Of a stretch of 22,874 nt of DNA, positions 1 to 6,205 are shown piece after piece; the first letter of the stretch is position 1; every line of letters begins with the position of its first letter. The stretch comes from JBBRHF01 sp038223055. GTDB lineage: Bacteria; Actinomycetota; Actinomycetes; JACCUZ01. Location of the stretch: NCBI GenBank assembly GCA_038223055.1, contig JBBRHF010000058.1:1-22874 (forward strand). Direction: 5' to 3'. The notes below the pieces were generated by a model, which worked only from the letters and a program-made list of their open reading frames with translations, was not told the DNA's origin and searched no databases. Both the position numbers and the translations under genes were made by a program.

Positions 1-228
1 AGTGACGGATGGTGCGTCCTCGTCCCCGCCGGGACGTGGCACGACATCACCAACACAGGTGATCAGCCCATGCAGCTCTATGCGATCTACGCACCCGTTC
101 ACCACGCCGCCGGCAAGGTCCAACACACCGCTCACGACGCCAAAAGCGACGAGACGGCTGGAACGGACACCCCGCCAGCCTGGGCAATCGAACCGCTGGA
201 AACACACGCTGATCAACACGCCAAGTGA
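1..228 (+). CDS. Cupin-domain protein, C-terminal part only (5' end outside window)
   Basis: Frame 1 is open from the first base to TGA at 226-228, giving 75 residues. The opening residues VLVPAGTWHDITNTGD followed by LYAIYAP are the second conserved motif of a small double-stranded beta-helix (cupin), where the His of the GTWH segment normally helps bind a metal. The tail is polar, with Glu, Asp, Thr and His, as in actinobacterial mannose-6-phosphate-isomerase-like cupins. The first cupin motif and the start codon lie upstream of the window, so substrate and full length cannot be judged. What is seen is the motif; the family assignment follows from it; no enzymatic role is claimed. The reading frame is intact in the visible part, unlike the genes that follow it. 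Confidence 0.8.
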   Translation, partial: SDGWCVLVPAGTWHDITNTGDQPMQLYAIYAPVHHAAGKVQHTAHDAKSDETAGTDTPPAWAIEPLETHADQHAK

Positions 229-412
229 AGTGACCCTGTTGGGACGTCGAGTCGCCCGAGCGATTCCAAAGGCTCGAGAATGAGCAGCCCAGCTCAGCGG
301 GCAACCGATCGGCGCTCCGTGGGACACCACCGGCTGGGACGGCTCCAACGACTGGCAGTTCGCCTCTGCGTCAGACGCACCCGCACCCGACTGACTCTGC
401 GGCTGTGAGCCA
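229..412. other. Short interval with an unassigned ORF remnant
   Basis: No convincing gene is present. A stretch at 284-394 on the plus strand reads as coding-like (GAPWDTTGWDGSNDWQF, stop at 392-394) but has a stop just upstream at 281 and no start codon. It could be the tail of a truncated gene. I do not recognise it. Confidence 0.3.
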
Positions 413-660
413 ATGGATCCGTTGAGCGACAAGGTCTACAACCGCATCCCATGCTGCGCGCCGAGCGGGGAGTCGCGCGTCGCGAGTTCAGCGAGACGCT
501 CGACGTCCACTACCAGACCATCGGCTACCTGGAGCGGGGCGAGTACAGCCTCTTTGTCGCGCTCGTGATCGCGCAGTACTTCGGCATGCTGGTGCCGGTC
601 GAGGTGGTTCTCTCGACCAAGCCGTTGGCCCGCCTCGGCAGCGAGCAGCTGGAAGGCTGA
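413..660 (+). pseudogene. Small XRE/Cro-type HTH regulator, probably frameshifted
   Basis: The segment from 451 encodes LRAERG, then VHYQTIGYLERGEY, then IAQYFGMLVPVEVV. This is the compact HTH family of about 70 residues (NRL-LRAERG, YQTI-LERGEYSPSL-LAL-IA) common in actinobacteria. In relatives the protein begins DKVYNRI just before this point. Here those residues are present in another frame (codons from 428, possible ATG at 413), and about one base is missing near 449 at ATCCCATG. In addition, the segment after GEYS is about two residues shorter than the family (usual PSL). A short product could still start at ATG 451. I infer a decaying regulator. Family members often sit beside a small membrane-protein gene, but none is visible here. 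Confidence in the HTH family is high; confidence in inactivity is moderate. Confidence 0.65.
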
Positions 661-804
661 TCGGCTCGACGAGCGCGCAAAGGGCTGCCGGCCGGCGGCA
701 TCGGCCGAGATCGCCCTGCAGACGACAGGGGCCGGGCCCCCGACCTCCGCGGGCTCGATCCAGCCTAAGGATTCGTACGGCTCGTCGGCCCGTTCGTGAT
801 GCGA
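661..804. other. Intergenic, nothing recognised
   Basis: GC-rich spacer between the HTH remnant and the convergent unknown gene. No coding frame, clear hairpin terminator or RNA was recognised. Confidence 0.4.
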
Positions 805-1507
805 TTACGCGCCTGCCGCTGGGTTTGCCCAGTGCTGGCCTTCGATCGCGAGGATCGTCGGGTAGCCGTGCTCGTGCGTCCGCAGCAGTTGCTTGTTCAT
901 CCTCTTCTCGAGTGGAATTACCAACGTCGTCTCGAGCTGCGCCCCGACGTCGGCCGTGTCTGTCAGTCCGGTCAGCAGATCCACGCTCCCAGGCTCACGT
1001 GGCTGCCGATTGACTTCGATTCCGGTGGCGGCGTCAGCCGCGAGCGGGTGCGTCGACTGGTGTGGATCGTGCTGTTCGCCATCGATGAGCCGTCGTGCGA
1101 GGTCGACGATCTGTTCCAGGTACGCATCGCCCCGATCCTCGTGACCAACCGGCGGCCGGTACATCACCGTGAGGCCGACGTGGCTGGCACCCGCCAGCTG
1201 CAGCAGCCTCTCATGGAGTCTGTCCTTGAAGCTGTGGATGGCGGGGATCAACCGCGGGTTCCATGACAGGTTCATGACATCGAGCGCCCAGGTGCACCGG
1301 GCCGAGTCGTTGGACAGTCGCAGGAGTGCATCGACCGTGAGGCCAGCCGGGAACCGCGCCTTGTCTCGCTCCTCATCAGGCGAGCCGAGGTACTCCACCT
1401 TGACCCGCGACGCGCTCCGAATCGAATCGAATCGAATCGAATCGAATCGAATCGACCACGATGTCCACGACCTCGCGTTCGCGCAAAACTGCGTCCTCTG
1501 TCGGCAT
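805..1507 (-). pseudogene. Unknown protein gene interrupted in frame by a pentanucleotide repeat (possible phase-variable gene, OFF as sequenced)
   Basis: I do not recognise the family. Reading leftwards from ATG at 1507-1505, which has a strong ribosome site GGAGGAG at 1517-1511, the frame gives MPTEDAVLREREVVDIVV, runs through the (TCGAT)7 repeat and stops at TGA 1378-1376 after 43 codons. The clearly coding downstream frame starts in a different phase just after the repeat (SRVKVEYLGSPDEERDKAR) and runs about 200 residues to TAA at 807-805. That part is soluble and mixed alpha/beta, with no transmembrane segment and no motif I can name. A GTG at 1398 could start a shorter product but has no good ribosome site. 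One more 5-bp unit, or two fewer, would join the two frames into about 235 residues. Simple decay is the alternative, and the neighbourhood is full of pseudogenes. Confidence 0.6.
1418..1455. repeat. Pentanucleotide tandem repeat (ATCGA)7 plus 3 bp
   Basis: Seven perfect ATCGA units occupy 1421-1455, preceded by a partial CGA. The repeat lies inside the 5' part of the minus-strand gene at 805-1507 and is open in all three frames. Because the unit is not a multiple of three, copy-number change switches the downstream frame. Confidence 0.95.
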
Positions 1508-1611
1508 TGGCTCCTCCGCGTAGACCCTTCGTCAGCCGCGGCCCAGCCTTCATCGCCTTGACCAGAGCAGCCGTCGGCTGGACCGGAGGCGGGCCTTGTA
1601 CGTATTCCAGC

Positions 1612-1849
1612 CTAGTTGTGGCTCCTGACCTCGCTCGGCGATTCTCCGCACCAACGAGACGAGTTGACTGGCCCGTCGCGGTAATTGTTGCGCCTCATCA
1701 CGACCGCGTCGCCCGCGGCAAAGGGCCGTACGTTTCTCGCGCGCGTCGACGCCGTAGATGTTCGGGCCGGTCAGCGTTCCGCCGGCGAGAAGCCATGCCC
1801 GGGCCAGCTGCAAGACTATGGGACCGGGATGGGCCCGACTGACTGGCAT
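1612..1849 (-). pseudogene. Relic of a MobF/TraA-type relaxase-helicase (C-terminal helicase region)
   Basis: Two minus-strand frames together resemble the part of TrwC/TraA-like conjugative relaxases that precedes the last helicase motifs. One frame gives LARAWLLAGGTLTGP followed by a GVDARE segment (about 1820-1745). The next frame gives RPFAAGDAVVMRRNNYRDG (about 1733-1665) and stops at 1614-1612. In the family the order is A-R-x-L-L-x-x-G-x-LTGP, then G-R-x-FA-x-GD-x-V-x-x-RND-R, in one frame, so a frameshift separates them here. No catalytic relaxase domain, Walker motifs or start are visible. If correct, this is debris of an integrative or conjugative element or plasmid. The match is from memory of the family and covers only about 50 residues, so confidence is moderate. 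Confidence 0.45.
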
Positions 1850-2102
1850 CGGTCGACATTCGTCGGCACTGCCCGGCGCGCGGCATGCCCATTGACCTGC
1901 ACAGATGGCCCCGGTGATCATCAGCCGTCACGGTCCGGCGCGTCGTCGATCTGACTTCAACCTGGGCACTGCCGGCTACGCGCCGGAACAGTTGTGCGGG
2001 TCGGCACTCGAGCACTCCGCGCACGACGGACAGGGGCCGCAGCCATGTCGGGCTGAGGGCCAGGGCACGAGTCCCCGGTGCTACTGACTCACCGGGAAGG
2101 GC
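1850..2102. other. Non-coding or decayed interval
   Basis: Neither strand shows a coherent protein. The several overlapping short open frames are what GC-rich non-coding DNA gives. It may contain the lost 5' parts of the flanking relaxase and NERD relics, but I can align nothing. Confidence 0.35.
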
Positions 2103-2545
2103 GTCCTGATTCCTTCACGATCGGCATCCCGGGAAGCCGGGCAAACATCGACGACGTCGCTGTGCTCCGAGCGGCATCTACGTCATCGACGCCCAACGGT
2201 ACAGAGGACGACACCAGCTGCGGGTCGAGGGCGGATTGCTCCGGCATTACCGGAGCGCCTGTTCGTAGGGGCACGCGACTGAACGAAAGCGGCTGTCGGT
2301 GTGAAGAAGCATCTCGGACTCGTGCGGACCGCTCTAGACCTGGCCGGTGACGTATCCCTCGGCTTTCCGGTCGTCGGCTTGGTCGAGACCGACTGGCAAC
2401 TGATCGGTGGCGCCTTCGCCGTCGCGGGCGTACACGTGCTGTGGCCGAAGAAGGCGGCGGAGCTGCTTCTCAAGCCCGGCCCGCTGGGCGAGCACCAGTT
2501 CCGGCGCTCCACCAGCAGCTCGCGACGGCGTTCCCGTCGGCCTGA
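2103..2545 (+). pseudogene. NERD-domain (nuclease-related) protein, multiply disrupted
   Basis: Pieces of one NERD protein follow each other in the right order but in changing frames. They are GSRANIDDVAV (from 2132); PSGIYVIDAQRYRGR to GGLLRHY (2167-2250, two bases out of phase); ERLFVGARD, then in-frame TGA at 2280-2282 where relatives have Arg (CGA to TGA), then TKAAVGVKKHLGLVRTALD; then the C-terminal ETDWQLIGGAF and GVHVLWPKK; and finally, after another shift near 2485, APVPALHQQLATAFPSA with stop at 2543-2545. The NERD core motif (IDHL-V-PSG-Y-IDAK) is recognisable, with the catalytic-type Lys of DAK replaced by Gln. NERD proteins are predicted restriction-like nucleases of unclear role. 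With at least three frameshifts and one nonsense codon this copy cannot make the normal protein. Confidence 0.8.
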
Positions 2546-2980
2546 CGTCGGTCGATGTCAGTGCGGGCAATCTGCCCGTGATCTGCCCGTGGACAGCGAG
2601 CAGCAGCCGGATCGAGCCGGACTCTCTGAGACACATCCAGAGTCCGCGTTCGCAGCGTTCTCGCAGGTCAAGGGCTATTTCCGCTGCTCAGAAGGTTCTA
2701 GCCGCGACTGCTCGAGCAACCGCTGGTTCTCATTTCAAGACCGCCGCACTAGGCCACTATGCGAGCCCTCCTGACCTGCGGTTTTACGTTCTGAGGCCTC
2801 GTCGCCCAGCGAGTCCGCCCACGATACGCCCACAGAGTCCCCGTCGGGCCCGCTGGCGGGCCCCTGGGGCGAGCCCAGTGTTCCACGCTGGCCGCCGCCG
2901 CCGAGAGCCTGCTCGATGCGGCGGTTGACCGTCAGTTCCTCCCCTGTCCCCCCGCTGACGCGGTCTCGGCTGGGTCGGTT
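2546..2980. other. Gap between decayed zone and antiporter gene; possible recombinase tail on minus strand
   Basis: No intact gene. On the minus strand an open frame runs from just below the antiporter stop (about 2980) to TGA near 2740. It includes ELTVNRRIEQALGG (preceded by AGGGGAGGAA) and DSVGVSWADS, then ERKTAGQEG. Its style resembles the hydrophilic C-terminal tails of actinobacterial tyrosine integrases, but there is no catalytic Arg, His or Tyr motif. It is reported only as a possible recombinase remnant. The plus strand holds nothing convincing. Confidence 0.3.
2846..2863 (-). terminator. Perfect GC hairpin downstream of the antiporter gene
   Basis: GGGCCCGCTGGCGGGCCC is an 18-bp perfect inverted repeat, 118 bp past the antiporter stop codon. 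It has no T-tract, so termination is inferred from position only; actinobacterial terminators often lack the tract. Confidence 0.35.
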
Positions 2981-4123
2981 CTACCGCGCCGGCTGACCCG
3001 AGCCCGGCCGCGCCGCCACGGCGGCCGCGACTGAGGCCACCGAGATTGTCACCAGCGCGCCGAGGATCAGCGCCGCCGGTTCGCCGGCGACGAGCACCTT
3101 CGACTGTGCCCCGAGGGTCGCCGCCGCCACCGGCACGCCGAGCTGCGCTGCCGCCAGCGCTGCCAGCGGGGCGGGTTGCCCCAGGGCGCGGGGGACCAGG
3201 TGGGTCGCGACAGCGCCCAGACCGAGGACGACCCCGAGCCCGATCAGCCCGGGCCGTTGACCCAGCGCCCGCAGCTCGAGCGAGGCGCCTAGCCAGACGA
3301 AGAAGACCGGGCCGAAGAACCCTTCGGTGACGGCGAACAGCTGGCGGGCCAACCGGCGGGGCTCCCCGATCGCCGCAACGACCAGGCCGAAGGAGAAGCC
3401 GGCGAGCAAGATCGAGACGTGGGCCGTCTGGGCGATGGCGGCGAGGCCGAACAGGATGGCCAGGTTGAAGCGCAGCTCGAGGGCGTACTTGCGCCGCTGG
3501 GACAGGTGATGCAGTTTTTTGCGCCACCCGCGGCGCTCGGCTACCCGCAAGGCGATGAAGAGTACGGCGGCGCAGGCGAGCACGAGCACTGCTCCGAGTG
3601 CGGCGCGACCCGCCCGGGCCGGGTCGATCGCCAGCGGGAGGGCCACGATGCACGCGGCGTCGGCGACCGCGACCTGGGGCAGCAACTGGAGCACGTCGGT
3701 GCCGGCCAGGTGCAGGGCGCCGACGATCGGCAGGATCAGCGCCGCCGACGACGAGGACAGCAGGACGGCGTACAGCGCGCCGTGGCCGGTGCCGAACCAC
3801 CGGGCGACGGCGAGCGCGACCGGCACCGATGCCACCCCGACCACCGCCGCGCGCACCAGGCCAACCGGGAGGGCCGCCCGCAGCCGCGGGTCACCCACCG
3901 GCACGTGCGACCCGGCGACGAACATCACCAGCGCGAAACCGACGTCGGCCAGGAACGCGAACGTCGGCTCCGCCGAGTTCAGCGCCCCGGCGCCCATCGG
4001 GCCCAGAGCGATGCCGGCCAGCAGCTCTCCGATGACGACCGGCAGCCCCCACCGGTGCGACACCGCGAGCAGCGGGCCGGCGAGCGCAGCCGCGGAGATC
4101 AGCGCCAGCACGGCGAAGGTCAT
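2981..4123 (-). CDS. CPA2-type cation/proton antiporter (Kef/Nap-like), membrane domain only
   Basis: A predicted integral membrane protein of 380 residues with about 12 hydrophobic segments, the usual size of a bare Na+/H+ exchanger domain. Early segments show PVVIGELLAGIALGP, then a DVGFALVMFVAG segment, both typical of CPA2 exchangers. The mid-protein segment QVAVADAACIVALP carries an Asp in the position used for ion translocation. There is no C-terminal TrkA-N or TrkA-C domain, so regulation by nucleotides as in KefC is not expected. I chose ATG 4123 because the first membrane segment begins at once (MTFAVLALISAAALAG). An in-frame ATG at 4198 with GGAAGG upstream would add 25 polar residues and is possible. 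The gene is divergent from the PhoX-like gene. The transported ion cannot be told from sequence. Confidence 0.85.
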   Translation of the reverse strand: MTFAVLALISAAALAGPLLAVSHRWGLPVVIGELLAGIALGPMGAGALNSAEPTFAFLADVGFALVMFVAGSHVPVGDPRLRAALPVGLVRAAVVGVASVPVALAVARWFGTGHGALYAVLLSSSSAALILPIVGALHLAGTDVLQLLPQVAVADAACIVALPLAIDPARAGRAALGAVLVLACAAVLFIALRVAERRGWRKKLHHLSQRRKYALELRFNLAILFGLAAIAQTAHVSILLAGFSFGLVVAAIGEPRRLARQLFAVTEGFFGPVFFVWLGASLELRALGQRPGLIGLGVVLGLGAVATHLVPRALGQPAPLAALAAAQLGVPVAAATLGAQSKVLVAGEPAALILGALVTISVASVAAAVAARPGSGQPAR

Positions 4124-4162
4124 CCAGCGCCCGCCTTCCACGTCCCGGCCCGCCGGGGGTTT

Positions 4163-4191
4163 GTTCACCCTCCCGATCCTGTTCGTACACC
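4163..4191 (+). promoter_or_regulatory. PHO-box-like direct repeat upstream of the PhoX-like gene
   Basis: GTTCACC at 4163-4169 and GTACACC at 4185-4191 lie 22 bp apart, twice the 11-bp period of the Streptomyces-type PHO box. They point towards the gene at 4293, as the clear PHO box does towards pstS. The middle 11-bp unit is poorly conserved, so PhoP binding is an inference. Confidence 0.5.
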
Positions 4192-4292
4192 TTGCCATTC
4201 CACGCCCTTCCGCCCGGCATCGTTGGGTGTGAGGCGACCCCGCTGGACGCGGGCAGCGACCGGCCGATCGGGCCGGCAACGATGGAGGACGA

Positions 4293-5945
4293 ATGATCGT
4301 GACGACAAAGCGGGGAAAGAGCATCGCCGCGCTCGCGGCCGGTGGTCTTGCCCTTGCATCACTCGCGGGAGCGAGCGTCGCCGGCGCCAGCGACCACCCG
4401 GCCCTGACCGGGGTCGCCACGGCGAACCTCAAGGCGCCGGGCCTGACCAGCCCCAACAACCTCTCCCCCGAGCTCGCCGAGGTCGTGCGCGCGCAGGGCT
4501 CGCACGTGGTGGAGAACCCGCAGGATGGCGTCGGCTACTACGGCTACGACTCGGTGAACAACGCCCCGCCGCTGCTGCCGGTCCTCGGCGCTCCCGGCGC
4601 GTCGCTGGCCGAGGCGCACAAGACCGAGCCGGACAAGAACACCTACCTCGTGCTGCGCAACCAGCGCGGACCCGACGCTGCCTACGACTACGGCAGCCAC
4701 TTCCTGTTCCAGGGCCACGAGACCGGCGCCCCCGGCTATGTCACGCGGGTCAACCTCGACGCGGACGCCGCCCACCGAGTCACGATCCTGGCCACCCGCG
4801 ACAGCGCGGGCAAGCCGCTGCCCACCTTCGACGGTTCCACCTGGGACCCGTTCGCCAAGAAGCTGCTGATGACCGCGGAGCTGGGCAGCAACGGGGGAGT
4901 GTGGGCCGGCGACGCGACGTACGGCGCCAGCTCGACCTTCGCCGAGGTGCCGGCTCTCGGCAAGGGCGGCTACGAGGGCATCCAGACCGCGTCGGACGGC
5001 AGCATCTGGATCGTCGAGGACGTCGGCGGCGCCACCGTCGCGGGAACGAACGGCCGGCTTCCCAACAGCTTCGTTTATCGCTTCGTCCCGGCGCACAAGG
5101 GTGACCTGACGACGGGGACACTGCAGGCGTTGCAGGTGCTGCGCGCCTCGGGCCAGCCGATGGACACCGCGGCGACGCTGCTCTCCCCGGACATCATCGA
5201 CCTGCACCGCTTCGGCACCTCCTTCACGACCAAGTGGGTCACCGTGCACGAAACCACGGCAGCCAACACGGCCCAGACGTTCTCCGCACTGGCCGCAGCC
5301 AAGGCCGCGAAGGCCACGGCGTTCAAGCGGCCCGAGAACGGCGTGTTCCGTCCCGGCACCGAGTTCGGCGAATTCTTCTTCACCGAGACCGGGGACACCA
5401 ACGTCAACAGCACCGCCAACGCCGAGGCCGGCGGTTTCGGCGCACTCTTCCGCCTGACCCAGGACGGCCCGTCCGCGTCGACCGGCACCCTGCGGCTGTT
5501 CGCCCTGGGCGACGCGGCCCACACCGGCTTTGACAACCTCGCCTTCGCGACGGCCAACGACCTGCTGGTCGTCGAGGACGCGAGCGATGGCGTCCACACC
5601 GCGCGCAACGCGCTCGACTCCGGCTACGTCTACGACGTGCGCAAGGACCAGTCGGCAGGGCAGGCGCCGCTGCGGTTCCTGGCCGAGGGCCGGGACCCCT
5701 CCGCCACGATCGACTCGGCGCTCAGTGACGCCAAGGTCCCGGGGTTCGTCAACGACGGCGACAACGAGATCACCGGCATCCACGTCTCCGACGGCGACCC
5801 GAGTGCGGCCGGCCTGTTGGGGGCCAAGACACCCCTCCCATTCCGGAAGGGCTGGCGGGTGTTCTGGACCCAGCAGCACGGGGACAACGTGACCTACGAG
5901 ATCATTCCCGACCCCACGTCCGCGCCGTTCGCCGCGAAGGGCTGA
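4293..5945 (+). CDS. Secreted PhoX/DUF839-family protein (putative phosphatase)
   Basis: A protein of 550 residues. It begins with a Sec-type signal (KRGKSIAALAAGGLALASLA, likely cut after AGASVAGA near residue 32); unlike classical PhoX it shows no twin-arginine motif. The mature part is a predicted beta-propeller-like DUF839 domain: FDGSTWDPFAKKLLMTAE near residue 180, GYEGIQTASDGSIWIVED near 228, RPENGVFRPGTEFGEFFF near 346 and GDNEITGIHVSDGDP near 489. PhoX enzymes are calcium/iron phosphomonoesterases; the Glu-rich, Asp-rich segments could serve as metal ligands, but I cannot confirm the active-site set. The start has GGAGG four bases upstream of ATG. A PHO-box-like repeat precedes it and a strong hairpin follows it. 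A phosphate-scavenging role fits, with the phosphate operon 6 kb away. Confidence 0.8.
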   Translation: MIVTTKRGKSIAALAAGGLALASLAGASVAGASDHPALTGVATANLKAPGLTSPNNLSPELAEVVRAQGSHVVENPQDGVGYYGYDSVNNAPPLLPVLGAPGASLAEAHKTEPDKNTYLVLRNQRGPDAAYDYGSHFLFQGHETGAPGYVTRVNLDADAAHRVTILATRDSAGKPLPTFDGSTWDPFAKKLLMTAELGSNGGVWAGDATYGASSTFAEVPALGKGGYEGIQTASDGSIWIVEDVGGATVAGTNGRLPNSFVYRFVPAHKGDLTTGTLQALQVLRASGQPMDTAATLLSPDIIDLHRFGTSFTTKWVTVHETTAANTAQTFSALAAAKAAKATAFKRPENGVFRPGTEFGEFFFTETGDTNVNSTANAEAGGFGALFRLTQDGPSASTGTLRLFALGDAAHTGFDNLAFATANDLLVVEDASDGVHTARNALDSGYVYDVRKDQSAGQAPLRFLAEGRDPSATIDSALSDAKVPGFVNDGDNEITGIHVSDGDPSAAGLLGAKTPLPFRKGWRVFWTQQHGDNVTYEIIPDPTSAPFAAKG

Positions 5946-6002
5946 CCCGGCAGGAATGACCCGGCTGGACTAGCTCAGCAGGACTGGCGCAGCATCACTC
6001 CC

Positions 6003-6037
6003 GCGGCCCCCGCACCCCTCACCGGGGCGGGGGCCGC
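6003..6037 (+). terminator. Long GC hairpin terminator after the PhoX-like gene
   Basis: Arms GCGGCCCCCGC (6003-6013) and GCGGGGGCCGC (6027-6037) pair perfectly, with a further CCCC/GGGG pairing inside. It lies 58 bp after the stop codon. There is no long T-tract, only TCTCGGT following. Confidence 0.75.
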
Positions 6038-6057
6038 TCTCGGTGGCAGTGTCGAGC

Positions 6058-6102
6058 GGCATCGGGTCAGACGGCATCGGGTCAGACGGCATCGGGTCAG
6101 AC
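6058..6102. repeat. Three perfect tandem 15-bp repeats
   Basis: The unit GGCATCGGGTCAGAC occurs at 6058-6072, 6073-6087 and 6088-6102, followed by a partial GGCACGGG. It sits between the upstream terminator and the promoter region of the nitronate monooxygenase gene. Confidence 0.95.
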
Positions 6103-6117
6103 GGCACGGGTATATGG

Positions 6118-6131
6118 GGGACTTTGTGCCC
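6118..6131 (+). promoter_or_regulatory. DevR/DosR-like box upstream of the nitronate monooxygenase gene
   Basis: GGGACTTTGTGCCC keeps the GGGACT left arm, the T-rich centre and CCC of the right arm of the actinobacterial hypoxia/dormancy regulator box (GGGAC-N4-GNCCC type). It lies 75-88 bp upstream of the start codon. A second similar box precedes yjjI. Binding is inferred. Confidence 0.5.
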
Positions 6132-6157
6132 TAGCACCATAACCGGGTACTCTGCGA

Positions 6158-6187
6158 ACCTACGGTTGCGTAACCTACGCATCCGTA
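6158..6187 (+). promoter_or_regulatory. Double operator: two adjacent 15-bp ACCTACG-N4-CGTA units
   Basis: ACCTACGGTTGCGTA (6158-6172) is followed directly by ACCTACGCATCCGTA (6173-6187) and another ACC. Each unit is an inverted repeat with TACG and CGTA arms around four variable bases. This is the usual form of a TetR-family operator. It lies within 50 bp of the GTG start and probably overlaps the transcription start. Confidence 0.6.
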
Positions 6188-6205
6188 ACCTCGAGAGGTC
6201 CTCCT

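Noticed and set aside
796..1266. 156-residue plus-strand frame opposite the unknown repeat gene
   Set aside because: The minus-strand frame has the more protein-like composition and the ribosome site; the plus frame has no motif.
1418..1455. CRISPR array
   Set aside because: All repeats in the window are contiguous short tandem units without spacers.
2740..2980. Intact integrase gene or tRNA-linked att site
   Set aside because: No catalytic Arg-His-Arg-Tyr motif and no tRNA could be found; kept only as a weak remnant.
4124..4459. N-terminal extension of the antiporter frame up to 4459
   Set aside because: It overlaps the start of the PhoX-like gene and reads as Arg/Pro-rich shadow sequence; membrane segments begin only at 4123.
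4359..5879. 506-residue open frame antisense to the PhoX-like gene
   Set aside because: Gly/Val/Arg-rich composition typical of the antisense of GC-rich coding DNA; no motif; the plus-strand gene is clearly real.
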